NCBI RefSeq assembly: GCF_013373865.1
Contig: NC_050474.1
Location: 8,275,061-8,339,060, forward strand
Origin: Monomorium pharaonis
Lineage: Eukaryota > Arthropoda > Insecta > Hymenoptera > Formicidae
Length of the DNA stretch: 64,000 nucleotides
Reading direction: 5' to 3'
The translations under genes were made by a program, and so were the position numbers. Position 1 is the first letter of the stretch. Every line of letters starts with the position of its first letter. The notes under the pieces were generated by a model. It saw nothing but the letters and a program-made list of their open reading frames with translations, was not told the DNA's origin and made no database searches. This document shows, one piece after another, positions 32,250-44,157 of the stretch.

Positions 32250-33637
32250 CATTACGCGTAACCGATTATGAGCCTAGTTCGGAGGAATTAGAATTATTGA
32301 ACGATTTTGAAGCACTTGCAGTTCGTGAAAATATTTAAAAAAATGCACTTTTATTTATTACCGAATACGTTGCGCACAGATTTAAAAATACCCATCCTGA
32401 ATTGGGTATTTCAACAAAAAATCTTCCTATGATACCTACCCAGACAGCACCAGATATTGTACGAATATTATACTCTCATACGTAATGTACTGTGATCATA
32501 CCGAATATACGTAAAACATTCATATAACGTCTCAGTAGAATGTCATTTTGATATATCCTCAAGATAAACTTAGAATATAGCGACTGAACTTCGCAACTCC
32601 TACTGAATATACTGAGATTATATCTAATATACTCAAAACATCCGTAAAATATCCTATGATATATCTCATGTATTTCCATATCTCATCTATCATATATTTC
32701 CAAAATATCCGCGTAATATCGAAAGTGAATCATGTCAACGCTATCTATGATCTGTAACGTTACGCATTTCCGTCTGCCGTGTGATGCAGACACGTGGTGA
32801 AGTGTAGGGTGTGAACGTACGAACACGAACTCACGTGGTTTTCTCAGGAATTACGCCCAGATAACTCTGGTATGTACATAAGATATAATATAGTAACGTA
32901 AACTATAATAATATATATATATTGTATATATACATATATTATTTAGGTTATAACCTACAGTTATCTGAGCATAATTTCCCAAAGCACCCCAGCGTATTCA
33001 ACAGATATTACGCTTCATTTTTTGCGATAACTTCCTGATGTGCGAAATGATTAATTCCTCTTCTTATTTCTTCTTGCTAATTCTGTATGTTTAATTCCTT
33101 GTTCCTTATTCCTCTCATTATGCATGAGCCCATATAATGTGAACATACTGTAGACATATTGTGAATATACTGAAGATATACTTTAGACATACGTATAACA
33201 TTCTTAAGATATATTCGGTATATTCTCATAAACTGCCAGCGAAATTCTATGGGATAAGGCAACGCGGACATAGTACGTTATGAGTATATACTCGCCATAT
33301 CACAGACGTATCTCTAATATTATACGAATATTGCAATATACTTTCGCAATATCCTATTATCGTTCTCATAATCTACATGTGCTGTCTGGGTAATAATTGG
33401 CTTTTCTTTTTATCCAGAGGTAATTGCATTTATCCAAGTAAAAGTTTTCAAGAAACTGCTGAAATTATGAATAATGAATTTGAAAAGTTTCACGGTAATT
33501 TTTTTAATAAGAAATTTAAAATATTTGGTAAATTAACAGATATTTGTAAAAAAATTAATTATAAGTTACTGGAAAAAGTTATATTATGTTTGGTTCGAAC
33601 TAGAACATATATAAGATTAAAAAGCATAAATAAATAA
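32250..33637 (+). pseudogene. P-element/THAP9-like transposase, C-terminal part (copy A)
   Basis: After a TTTTGTATAG acceptor, 32268-32436 encodes DYEPSSEELELLNDFEALAVREN, a stop, then LFITEYVAHRFKNTHPELG. After the CCCAG insertion the frame resumes at 33391-33637 with WLFFLSRGNCIYPSKSFQE ... FEKFHGNFF ... VILCLVRTRTYIRLKSINK. These match the C-terminal landmarks of P/THAP9-like transposases (IAGYVA..., RGGL..PS, ...RTFIRIR.LN). Disabled by a stop and by the 952-bp insertion. Confidence 0.7.
32439..33390. mobile_element. CCCAG element 8 (952 bp), GTATATTC-rich
   Basis: Tips CCCAGACAGCACCAG and complement CCCAGACAGCACATG, TA on both sides (32437-32438, 33391-33392). Ends are packed with GAATATAC/GTATATTC and AGATATACT variants. 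Inserted in the coding sequence of the P-like transposase; removing it and one TA restores continuity of the two protein parts. Confidence 0.9.
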
Positions 33638-33758
33638 ATTGTTACAAATAATTGTAGAAAAGAAATAAAAAAATATATAAACTAGGTAATAAAAAATAAA
33701 AGTTATGTGTATATTTTGAATAAAGTATGTATATATTATGTATATATATTATTGTATT

Positions 33759-34335
33759 TGTTGTGAGCGTTTGCTCGTTTCGGGAATTCTTTCCCGTAAG
33801 TAGTTGGGATTCGTCCTAGGGGTTAGGACCCGAAGGGTGAAGGTTCGGCTCTATGTATGAGAGAAAGAAAACACTTCTTACTTGTTTTTTTGTTGTCTTT
33901 ATTTCTTTGCTTGGTGCTTACAGTCAGTTGTGACGGTGTCAAGTATCACTCGCGATAAGGTTTGTAGTACGCGACGTAGCTCGGACGTTGTTATGTTACT
34001 CTCCGCTCAGTCACGGCATGGTCGCGCTTATATGCGATGATTTCTGGCGCAATTTTGGGGGCCAGTGACCGGGCGTCGGTAGCTTCTGCGAGGTTAAACG
34101 TTTCGACATCGGAACGCGGTAGCCTTGTGGTTTAATTGTGCAGCGTAGGGCCTATTTCTAGGCCGATACGGAACTGTTTCCGAACGCGATTTTGTAATCT
34201 CACGGAAGTTACTTGGGACTTCCGTGAGCGCGGCAGATTCTTGTGCGTCTTTCGAAAGAGGTGCTTCTTGTAACGTCTTTCGAAAGATGCGTTTCGCAAT
34301 TGTGATATATGTACGGTTGTAATCGGCTTACAACA
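33759..34335 (-). repeat. Solo LTR of the gypsy family found at 4-13 kb
   Basis: Same ends (TGTTGTGAGC...CTTACAACA) and about 90% similar by eye to the provirus LTRs, with a different 4-bp duplication TATT on both sides (33755-33758, 34336-34339). No internal region, so it formed by LTR-LTR recombination. More diverged than the provirus LTR pair, so older. Confidence 0.95.
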
Positions 34336-34339
34336 TATT

Positions 34340-35023
34340 GTTATACGTATATGTATATATTTTTTGCATTATTATATTTTTAATATTTATACATTGTATT
34401 ATTTATATTTTATTATTACTAATAAAGTAGTATAAAAAAAATATTTTGTATAAGTAAGAAAAATGACCCAAAGAAAAATGAACCTTTCCATGTTAAATTA
34501 AAATTACGATATTATAATTATTTACACATTTTATAAAGTAGTATATAAATATTACAATTGTACTGTTATTATTTAATATTAAATAAGGTTATTTATACTA
34601 GAGTAAATCAACTATTATTTATATTTACTTATTTATATTAAGTAGAAATATTAAGGTAAGTTTACTATTATTTACAATGCAAATTATAAACCTTATGATA
34701 ACAAAAATGAATTAAAAATAACATTTTTTAGTGGTGTTATTTTTGGTATTACTTGCCATGGTATTTTTAAAATTATTACTTTTTACAACTTTCAAGTCTA
34801 AATTAATACTCTAATATTATTGCTTTCGATATTTACTGTCAGTACTGAAAATCTAGTTTACGTTATGTGGCAGTAAGTTTCGGAACGTAGTCTATGTTAC
34901 GCAATTAATTCAGCAATTTCAATTTTGCGTTTGCATTCTGGGTCATCTTTTATTGGCTCACTATACGTGACGTACACTGACGTCACGGCATCATGCGCAA
35001 TGGTTCAGCTGGTATCCTTACAC
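34340..35023. other. AT-rich spacer, nothing recognised
   Basis: Very AT-rich between the solo LTR and the Harbinger left TIR. No ORF of interest, no RNA gene, no clear repeat. Confidence 0.5.
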
Positions 35024-35278
35024 CATGGCTGCGTTCCGTAAAGCGCATATGCGCACATATGGGTCATATGCACGCAGGATATCGTTTTGGCATCGCACAT
35101 ATGCATGCATATGCGCAAATACGCATGCACATGTATGAACCGAACATCCTGCGCGCATTAACTGCTTCAAGTTGTTTCAAGTCTGGGGCAAGAGTAGTTA
35201 ATGCGGTTAATGAGTTTGATCTTTACGATTTTTGTCATTATTTGTGAAGTGAGATTCTTTTATAATATTCTTCGAAAA

Positions 35279-36379
35279 ATGGATTTAGTGAGTTTTGATA
35301 TTTTTATCAATGATGATTTAACGATAACAATACAAACCGATCAAAAATCGGCCGAAAGAGGCCGAAAATCGGCTTTCACAGGTTAGTTTTTTCTTTGTGT
35401 ATGTGTGTGTGTTGGTTGTGTATCTTACAAAAAATATTTTTATATTTTTTTAGATTATGCTTATTTGCAAGAAATAACCAATCAAGAATTAAATAAACTA
35501 AATATGAAAACAGCAAATAAAATGAAAGATGTGTCTCAAAGTGCAGAATCAAATAAAGAAAATATTTTTTTGGAACATTCGCAATGTAAAAATGAAGGTA
35601 TTATAGTACTTAAATACATTATTTATAAATATATTTATTAAAACGATTATTTATAATTCTAAATTAACTCTATTCTATTGAAATTTGTTTTATTTATTAT
35701 AGAAAGAAGTATTTCATTATGGGCGCAGAAAGACACACACCTTCTTATCACACTGTATAAAGAAAAAGAAGATGATCTTAAAAAAGGACGAATAAGACAA
35801 GGACAATTTTGGGAAAATATTGCTAAAAAAATAAATAAAATTAATTCTAAAATTAAAAAAACTGCAATTCAATGCAGCAATAAAATGTCCTGTTTAAAAC
35901 GTACTTATAAAAATATTAAAGATTATAATAATAAATCTGGAAATGACAGAAAAACTTGGTTATTTTACGAGGTACTTAAAAAAATTATTATTTATTTGAA
36001 ACTAAACTGATATTTACAAAAATATTTTTTACTAGGAGATGGACGAGATTTTTGGCACTCGAGCATCGATATTACACCAAAAAGCTTGGCTTCTGAAGCT
36101 GGTTCAAGTCAACCTTCGTCATCATCATCATGCAGTTCAACCTCATCATCACCAATTGGTATAAAATCACTTAAAAGAAAAAGAGAAGTATTTTTAGAAG
36201 AACTAATAAGCCAAAATAAAATTCATAATAAAGAAAGAAATATACGAGAACAGAAAAAACTCGAAATGTTTAATACATTTAGAGAAGAGCGACTTAAGAT
36301 GCACAAAGAAAAAATCAGCATGCAACAAAAGTTATTATATAGATGCAATAAAAATGTTAAATTCGGCAAACAAAAATAA
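35279..36379 (+). pseudogene. Myb/SANT-like DNA-binding protein of Harbinger C (4 exons)
   Basis: Exons 35279-35381 (MDLVSFDIFINDDLTITIQT...), 35454-35597, 35703-35971 and 36036-36379 all have GT-AG borders and compatible phases up to exon 3. Exon 3 holds the trihelix-like domain: WAQKDTHLLITLYKEKEDDL ... QFWENIAKKIN ... KTAIQCSNKMSCLKRTYKNI ... WLFYE. Exon 4 continues EMDEIFG, then needs a 1-nt shift near 36065 to enter the Ser-rich linker and the long basic helix (KREVFLEELISQNKIHNKER...). Typical of the accessory protein that works with the HARBI1 nuclease. Start chosen at the ATG before MDLVSF, just 3' of the left TIR. Confidence 0.8.
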
Positions 36380-36477
36380 TTAAAATATTAATCAGTTTTA
36401 TTATAACATATATTAATTATATTACATTTTTTAAAGATAATTTTGATTTTTATTTTTCACTGTCTTTTTCTTATAAC

Positions 36478-36744
36478 TGAATAATGAAATATCTTGTTTG
36501 CATGTAAAAAACTTAAAATGAATTTAATATATGTATTAGATATGTGTTTGGTGTTTTATCTTAAAAAGAAAATAATTATTTGAAACAATTAATTATTGTA
36601 ATTTAGTTAAATATAACTAAATCACAGTAATTGTTTCAAAGAATTATTTTCTTTTTAAAATAAAACACCAAACACATATCTAATACATATATTAAATTCA
36701 TTTTAAGTTTTTTATATGCAAACAAAATATTTCATTATTCAGTT
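36478..36744. repeat. Inverted repeat hairpin, about 125-bp arms
   Basis: CTGAATAATGAAATATCTTG on the left pairs with its near complement at the right end; the loop is about 15 bp. Sits just downstream of the Myb gene's stop. May be a palindromic MITE or an inverted duplication of the 3' UTR. No target duplication recognised. Confidence 0.8.
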
Positions 36745-37315
36745 GCAAGTAAAAGACTTTTGTTTAGATAGATAGACTGAGATATAGTTGAAACTGCAGA
36801 ACTGATTATTTCAGGTTATGATACGCAAAAGTTTTATTTTTAATTTGTTACTTCACAGTTTATTATTTGTTACAAATGTAGCATAAGTACACTAATAAGT
36901 ATATGTAATCTCATTAAAAAAGTACAAATTTTTTAATAATATAAACAAATTTATTACTAAAGTATTTTTATATTAAACATCAAAACAAAACTTATAAGAT
37001 ATTATATGTAATGTTTGTAAAGAGTTATTTTAATAAAATAATATTCAAAATTGTTATTTATTTTAATATTTTAATAATAATACTGCTATAATACTGATAA
37101 TAGTTGTCATAAAAAATTGTTAATAAGAAATTTTGTAAAAATTATTAATAAAAAATATTTTAAATATAATATAAATAAGATTTTTATTTATTTAAATAAA
37201 CATTTTTTTAATATCAATTTAAAAGTTTTAAAGTATAAAAACATTGCACTATTAGTATATTTGCTTACATTTGACAACAAAGTTAAATTAAAGTTAAATG
37301 AATTAAATGTAGTAA

Positions 37316-38368
37316 CCCAGTGAACACATTTTATAGCGGCAATATAACATGGAAGTTACAAGTAATTTAACATTGTTATTCTTGTGATATGTAGGTGCTA
37401 TGTGACATGGAAATAACCTGTTACATAATATTTGTTATACGCAAGTGATATAGCTGTTGTACATTGTTTTGGCGTTACAGTTATTCAACAAAAATTGTAT
37501 AATCGTAACATAACACGTTCGTATCAATGTTATTACGGAACGATGCGTCGTAGTTGACTCAGAAATCAGTTATAACATCCTGAATGATAGATCTATTTGA
37601 TAATAATAAAAATTATTATAAAGATAATGTTTTCAAAAATAACGGTTTGTCTACAATTACTGCGCACAAAAAATGCTCAAAATCGAAATTCATCATGTGC
37701 TAAACAAAAACAGAGTAATAAATGTATACTATTTAATTTTTCTTAGAATTACGATCTATATAGTTAACCATCTAATTAATCATTTGAACGCTTCAAAGAT
37801 TAGTGCTAAATAGATCGCAATTTCCATCAAATTATTAAGGTTATGAAAAAAGATAAATTTAACAATGAAATTAATAAGTAAATAAATTAATGCTATTTAT
37901 TTTTAATGTTTTGCAAAATTTAATTGCTTTTATAAAAAATAATATAGTTGCGTCAGTTTATAACATATAAGTATATGTGGACAATAACAAGTACCCATAT
38001 CGATGAGTCAAATTGGCGTAGCAGGTAGAGTACAAGGTTCGTCATCCTAAGGTCCCGGGTTCAAACCTAGCAGCGGCAAGTAAGAATAAAAAAAAACATA
38101 ATTTAAATTTAATTAATTAATAAAAATTTATTCTAAATGTAGTATGTGCTGTTGATAAAAATAATTTTAAAAAAATAAAATTTTTATTTTATTTTATTTT
38201 TTTTTGTAACTGTTGTGTAACGGTTAGATAACATGTAATTATAATGTTATATTGCTGAGTCGGAAATTGTAACTTACATGTAAGTTACGTGTAATTTCAG
38301 AGTAACGTAACCTGTTATATTCGGTTACATTGATGTTACACTGCTGCTATATTACTGTGTTCACTGGG
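37316..38368. mobile_element. CCCAG element 9 (1.05 kb), GTAACATGTTAC-rich, with tRNA-like block
   Basis: Perfect tips CCCAGTGAACACA inverted, AA on both sides (37314-37315, 38369-38370). Ends are arrays of GTTACATGTAAC-like palindromes (37330-37560, 38215-38360). Inserted at the 3' end of the Harbinger C transposase, supplying its present stop codon. Carries a tRNA-like block at 38001-38080. Confidence 0.9.
38001..38080 (+). other. tRNA-like block with A and B boxes
   Basis: TGGCGTAGCAGGTAGAG resembles an A box, and GGGTTCAAACC a B box about 35 bp downstream, followed by CTAGCAGCGGCAAG and an A-rich run. A proper acceptor stem is not evident, so this is a tRNA pseudogene or the head of a tRNA-derived SINE rather than a tRNA gene. 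Confidence 0.6.
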
Positions 38369-40085
38369 AATAAAATAAAAAACGCATAGGCAAATTGTTC
38401 ATTATTTCATTACGTTTTGTTTTAGCAGCCTCAATATTTGCATTTCGCAAATTTTGTCTTGACACAAAATAAGATTGATTATCAATATTTTCCGCTTCAT
38501 TATTCATTAAATCATTGTGCAAAATACAAATATTGTGCAGTACACAAGTAGCAACTATATATTCAGGAATTTTTCTTACATCTACTAAAGACAATCTATC
38601 GAATAATCTTCTCCACCTTGTTTTTAATATCCCAAACGCTCTTTCAATCGCTATGCGAACTGCCGACAAACAAAAATTGAAATTTGCTTCTTTCCTAGTA
38701 AGATAACCATTGTTTCTAAATGGCACTATTAAATTTAAATGGATGAGATACGCAGCATCTCCAATAATATAACTTTCATTAGGGAAGTACAAATCTGGTT
38801 GTTCCATGTAATCACTTATTCGAGAATTACGCAACACTCGAGCATCGTGTACACTCCCTGCATGACCTGCTTGTACACTTGTAAATAATAATTTTTGAGT
38901 GCAAACTGCCTGTAAAATAAGTTATAAAAATTACAAATCGTTATATTATCGTTGTAGTCCGCTTGATGGTAAAAATGCTTTGAAGTATTTGTTTTCACTT
39001 TCCTTTTAACAAAGATCGAAAGAGAAGAAAAACGCTTTGAAGCATTTTTAGCGTTAAGTGAACCGCAACCTGTATAAAGTTTAAAGTAAGTTATAAAGTA
39101 AGTTATTGTAAGTTATAAGTTAAATTATTAAAGAGTTGTCTAACAAATCATACAATGTAAAACTAATAAATGTATATATCAATATGTAACACATAAAATT
39201 AATTGTGTCTGTGTGTGTGTGCATGTATGTGCATATGTGCATACATGTATATAACTTTATATTTAATTTACCTGAAGATGAATAGCAGCATATCCTTTGC
39301 GACATATGTAATCATCACCATTTTCTATGGGCTTATTGATCTCTATAACAGTTCCATCAATAGCTCAAATAATACCATGTAAAAAATCCGCTTACATTAT
39401 AAAACTCATTCATCACTTCAATAGCTTTTTGTCCAGTTGGCCATTGAATGAATTGATGTGCAATTTGGAAAAGAGCATTTATTACTCTCCTTAATGCTCG
39501 AAAACAAGTTGCTTTGCCAACTACAAACCTATCACTTACTGATCTAAAAACAAAAATTAATCTTTAGATCCATTAAAATAATCAATGTAAATAAATTAAT
39601 AGCCGCTATTAAAAAAAAATGTACCAAAAACTTTCTGGTATAGCCATAAATCATAACGACATTAATAATTGCTTTTTAGCTGGAATAGGTTTATTTCCAT
39701 AATCATTGCTTCTTTGTTCCAATATTGGACCAATTAAGAATAATATTATATCAAATGATGCTGGATACAATCTATTAACAAAATTTTATTAATATTATAA
39801 TTTTATTATTTAATTTCATATTTATATTGCATATTATATTTTTATTTTACATACCGAAAGTGTTTGTTAAAATCTTCAGCATTTAGATGGTTGACTACGT
39901 CTTCGATATAATTCTGAACTTTGGGTATTTCGTTCAAATCAGATCTATCATTCTGATTAATTGTACTTATTAACATTAAATCTTCTTCATCATCACTTGA
40001 ATCAAAAAAAAAGAAATTCGACAATATCACTGTCATTATCACTGTCGCTATCCTCAAAATACAACTTTATTAATAATTGTTCCAT
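38361..40085 (-). pseudogene. HARBI1-type transposase of Harbinger C (4 exons)
   Basis: Exons from high to low: 40085-39855 (acidic N-terminus, SDSDNDSDIVEFLFF, VVNHLNAEDFNKHFR), 39771-39625 (LYPASFDIILFLIGPILEQR), 39543-39272 (SDRFVVGKATCFRALRRVIN ... GIIGAIDGTVIEINKPIENG with a frame break near 39365) and 38909-38361 (GSVHDARVLRNS, YIIGDAAYLIHLNLIVPF, VRIAIERAFGILKTRWRRL, VATCVLHNICILHND). Catalytic positions D (AIDGT), D (SVHDARV) and E (IERAFG) are present. The last residues and stop come from the CCCAG insertion. One frameshift appears to disable it. Confidence 0.85.
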
Positions 40086-40303
40086 TTTTCCGAATATAAT
40101 ATAAAGATATCGTTACAAATATAAATATCGTAACGAATATAAATATTAAAAAATTTCAAAATAAAACTTAAACTTCTAACCGCTTTACGAATCATGAGTT
40201 GTAGAGGTAGAGGTTAATCATAAAATGTAATGCGTTTTACGGAACGGTCGCGCCACTGCGCGCAGAAATGCGCTCACGATGCGAATCGCGGAACGCAGCC
40301 CAT

Positions 40304-41030
40304 GCCAAATGTTAAATAAAGCACGTTTAAAAATTTAGTCAGTGTGAAGTATGTTCTTAAGCACTTGGATCTGAAAAAGAGTTCCATTAATTACGCACTA
40401 GGACAGAGCTTCACAATGCCAGATTACATCATAGATAGAACTGTTCTTTTTCGTGGTACCTGCTTTCTTTTCAGGCACAAAGTACTCAGTTGATACAAAC
40501 GAATTCTACTTATCTTTATAAGCACATGCACGATGGAATATTCTTATAATTTTTTGAATGATTTTATTGTCAAATATAAATTTAAAATAATAATATAAAA
40601 TAATAACTTTTAAATTGGTCAAAAATATTTTTATTATTTTTTTACTTTGCCGAAAACGTAACAAAAAAATAGATGGCAAAAAGATATCTGTTTTATGTTA
40701 TCTTTTTCAACTTGCCGAAAAGATGTCTTTCCCTGCTGAGGCAGTCTTCCAATAATAAAATTTCCCCCCGCGAGAAAAGAACAATACATTCTCGAAGAAC
40801 ACTGCGGAACAGTTTCCAAGTAAATCTTCTACCTGACTTCCACTCTACGACGAAAAACAAAACTCTAAAAAAACAAAAAAAAACCAGAAACAAGGGCAGA
40901 AAAACAAAATTAACTTTTAAATTTTCGTGTTAACTTTACATTATTACTCTTCTCGCCCGTATACCATAAATGTGTAAGAAATACATTCTATAAATGTCTA
41001 CCTCATCCTAAGACGCTAAGTGCATGATAC
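40304..41030. other. Spacer between Harbinger C and the P-like remnant
   Basis: AT-rich with an A/C-rich patch around 40850-40900. I see no protein signature or RNA gene. It may include eroded 5' parts of the P-like element. Confidence 0.4.
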
Positions 41031-41254
41031 ACATATATTAATGGTTCTCCGGGAATTAATATCGAAGCGTTAAATTGCATAAAAGAGAAGGCTTTAGTTG
41101 ATTTTCCATTATATGCTTGCGTAACATTTCATGAAATGGCTATTAGATAAATGGTTGAATATGATGGTTTGAAATATTATGGATATGTCGACTTTGGATT
41201 TGATTCTAATTCGAATAGCAAAGTTTATGCTAAAGAAGCTGTATTGTGCAAGGA

Positions 41255-41857
41255 GAAGGTGATAAAACGAAGATGAGTTCAAATTCAAACGGTAATATTT
41301 TACTATCAATAAAGGCTGGGTATAATACTTAAGGCTCGAACACTGCGCACCTTTCTCTAACAGCGGTCCCTGAGCTTCTGCCGCAAAAACAAAAATGTCC
41401 CACGCCTAGACACGTCTCGACTTGCCAGCCCTTTTTCCCTCTCTTTGGCCCACACACTTGCCTTATTGGTCATGGGGTAAGCGTGGGTGAAGCCACTCGG
41501 CATACGTTCCCGAATTTTCTCCATCTTTCCATTGTTTCCCTATTGCGTCACCGGCGTCTCGGTAGCCTGAACGGCCCCGAGTCCTCCATGAGGTCCCCGT
41601 GCACGCTATGGACCTTCACAACCGAGTTTTTCAACCCACGAGGTCGTTGATTACAAGGGCTTGACGGCCACGAGTCCATGCGACTCGTGCCATGAGACAC
41701 CGGGTAGCTCGCGTATCTTTCAAATCTCCTTCGTGATTACCATAATCAAGAATAATGAAATTTAGGAGAAAGATCGGTGACTTTGCCTCATGCCCCCTCC
41801 CCCACGCTTTCACAATGTATAATTACATTATTTCGTTTACGTCCCGAACGTTCTTCC
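41255..41857. mobile_element. Unclassified 0.6-kb GC-richer insertion in the P-like gene
   Basis: The P-like protein is continuous from before 41250 to after 41863. The flanks share AGAAGC (AGAAGCTGTA left, AGAAGCACTA right), which could be an aged target duplication. The interior is clearly more GC-rich than the host sequence (e.g. 41340-41720) and has no recognised ORF, TIR or poly-A tail. Confidence 0.5.
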
Positions 41858-42186
41858 GTAACAGAAGCACTAGTATTTTTATTAATATGTTTAAACTAAA
41901 ATTGGAAAATTCCCATCGTCTATTATTTATTAATAGTATAAGTGCCGAAGAAAAAGAATCTTTTGCTACGTTTCATTTCTACGGTGCATGAATATAATAT
42001 AAAAGTAGTTGCCGTAACTTTTGATGGTCTTATAATCAATTTTTCGATGGCATGTTTATTAGGAGCAAATTTGAATTTAAGTTCTTTTCAGACATGGTTT
42101 TCTACCAAATTCATTCGAGAAGATATTTATTTTTTTAGATCCAATTTATTAAAAATTATACGAAATGTACTCGGAGAAAAATGTAC

Positions 42187-44157
42187 TGTTATGCCCGGCT
42201 AAATAATTTACGCCGTCCGTCACGAACAAACGATGCGTCGTGCCGCGAACCGCGTTGCCACGTTTGCCGCCAACCGAGCGCTGATGGATTCACGCGCTCT
42301 CGGTGCCGGGACCGATGGATCACGCGCTCTGGCGGCGCGCATGCGTCAATTAAAAACGCTGTTTATTAGCAAACCAAATTAGATATCGCGAAAATTCCAA
42401 AAGGGGAGTGATTCTCCTCCTAGCCGGTTTCCCTCTGAGGCGCCTCGGCTCCGAATTATTGATAGTAATCGCGTAAATTAATTAATTAATCTGATTCCTT
42501 AATTACTTCTTAGAGAGGGGGTAAACCTATGCTCTCGCTGGCGCCGGTGCATTTGCACTCGCGCGGGACCATTTGGGTAGGACAGCAAGGGCCGAACACC
42601 CTTATTTAATTAATAAACGGGGTAAATTAATTCCGAACACGAGGAGGAGCACGCTGTACCTCCGTGGTACCGGAATCTTCTATTCTCAACTCCTTTATGA
42701 AAAACTCAATTACGGAATGCGGGCGATTAAAAGGAGTGGACGATAGTTGCGCGCCCCGCGAATAAAAAATATGAATAAAAGGGCATAATTTCATCTAGCG
42801 ACCATAAAATCAACCATGACAATTAATTAGTTGTCGAATTAGATGACAGGCGTTAGATGAATTATTGCTTCTCTCTCCGAGCTCTTCACCCCCGAACGCC
42901 CTCAGCTGCGGGTATATAAGCCGCGATTTTCGGGCGAAATTCGAGATTTTGCCTCCTTCTCTCGCGCCGAAAGGCTGTAAGAGTCACTCGTCGTAATTTT
43001 GAACTTAGAATATTTCTCTTATTTCACGAGTCGGAACTTAGAATTATTTCGATAAACGCAAAATTTTAACTTAGAATAATTTCAATTGATTCAGATTGAA
43101 GTTAGAATATTTACGCGATCTTACTCTAGAGAGACTCAAGGTGGCAATTTTTCCTTTCATTTATTAATTAGTTCTGCTTTATAATTATAGAACGAAAGTG
43201 CGACCGTAGCAAGTGCGTGCGTGCGGATTCAATCTAATCAAGCGAACACGATCGATTGTGAAGGTGCGACTTCTCGTTAAATACATAATTCTCTTTTCTT
43301 TTTACCATTAAAATCAGTGCAACTAAATAAAGTTCTTTTTCTTTTTTTTTCCTTTTTTTTCTTCTTTTTCTCCGCGTCGCGGAATCGCGTGTGAAACATA
43401 ATCGGTGGTGCTTCAGTTCAGTTACCTTCCTTCTATAGACATTGCGAGTGGTGAAATCATGGCACAGAGTTGCAGCTCTGTACGAAACACGGCGGTCCTC
43501 GTCACTCGCTGAGAGAGCGCGTTTCAGCGTTCTCTCGCAGTACACGGGCGGATCACGCGCTTTGGTTCTCTCTTTCTCTCTCTCTGTTGTTATTCATCCC
43601 CCGGGAGACACACAAGCCAACGATGCGGGAAGGTGCGCGCTGCGAAGCGTACGTCCTTCCCCGTCAACTGCCCCTATGAAGTCGTAAGACTTTAGCGTAG
43701 GCGCAGGGCCACCGGCGCGCTGTATGCGTTCCGCCATAAGAGACAGCATCGGAGCGGACACCATCGGTGCCGCTACAAACCAGGCGTCTCCACCCAAGTC
43801 TATGGTGCGACGTATTCGTCTCCCGTCCTAAACCGATCCACGCTTTAGACTTTAGAGTGATCCAGCGTCTTGCGAATAATGGCAATCGTCGCGTGAAGCA
43901 CCGACCGAACGCGCCGCCCGACAAATTAAATCGCAATCTTTTATTCGGCGTATCTATCCAATAAAGAGAACTAAACGAAATGGTATTTCCCGTTACAGGA
44001 CGGGAAGATCAACTAATAAAAAGTACAATTAACTCAAATTCATATAACCGTGCACCAGCAACTTTCTCTCTGTTTCCGCTCGGCAGAGAAGAGCTTAGAT
44101 TATTATAAAAAAAAATAAAACATGGAAACTAGCGATCCTAACCCCGCCGAACGTAAC
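42187..44157. repeat. Solo LTR-like insertion (1.97 kb)
   Basis: Begins TGTTATGCCCGG, ends GAACGTAACA, with exact 4-bp duplication GTAC on both sides (42183-42186, 44158-44161), inserted in the P-like transposase frame. Contains a TATATAAG box near 42914 and later AATAAA-type strings (e.g. 43961). No gag-pol. Long for an insect LTR. Probably a solo LTR of a retroelement related to that at 26116. Confidence 0.7.

Larger units (their letters stand above)
35027..40300. mobile_element. Harbinger C: complete PIF/Harbinger element with TIRs and TSD
   Basis: Twelve-base inverted tips GGCTGCGTTCCG at 35027 and complement at 40300, flanked by CAT on both sides (35024-35026, 40301-40303), a 3-bp duplication as in PIF/Harbinger. 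Contains both family genes: a Myb/SANT-like protein on + and HARBI1 transposase on -, convergent, plus a later CCCAG insertion (37316-38368). Without it the element is about 4.2 kb. Both genes contain frame errors, so it is inactive by itself. Confidence 0.9.

Noticed and set aside
38001..38080. Functional tRNA gene
   Set aside because: A and B boxes are present, but I cannot fold a sound acceptor stem and an A-rich run follows immediately, so a tRNA-derived relic is more likely.
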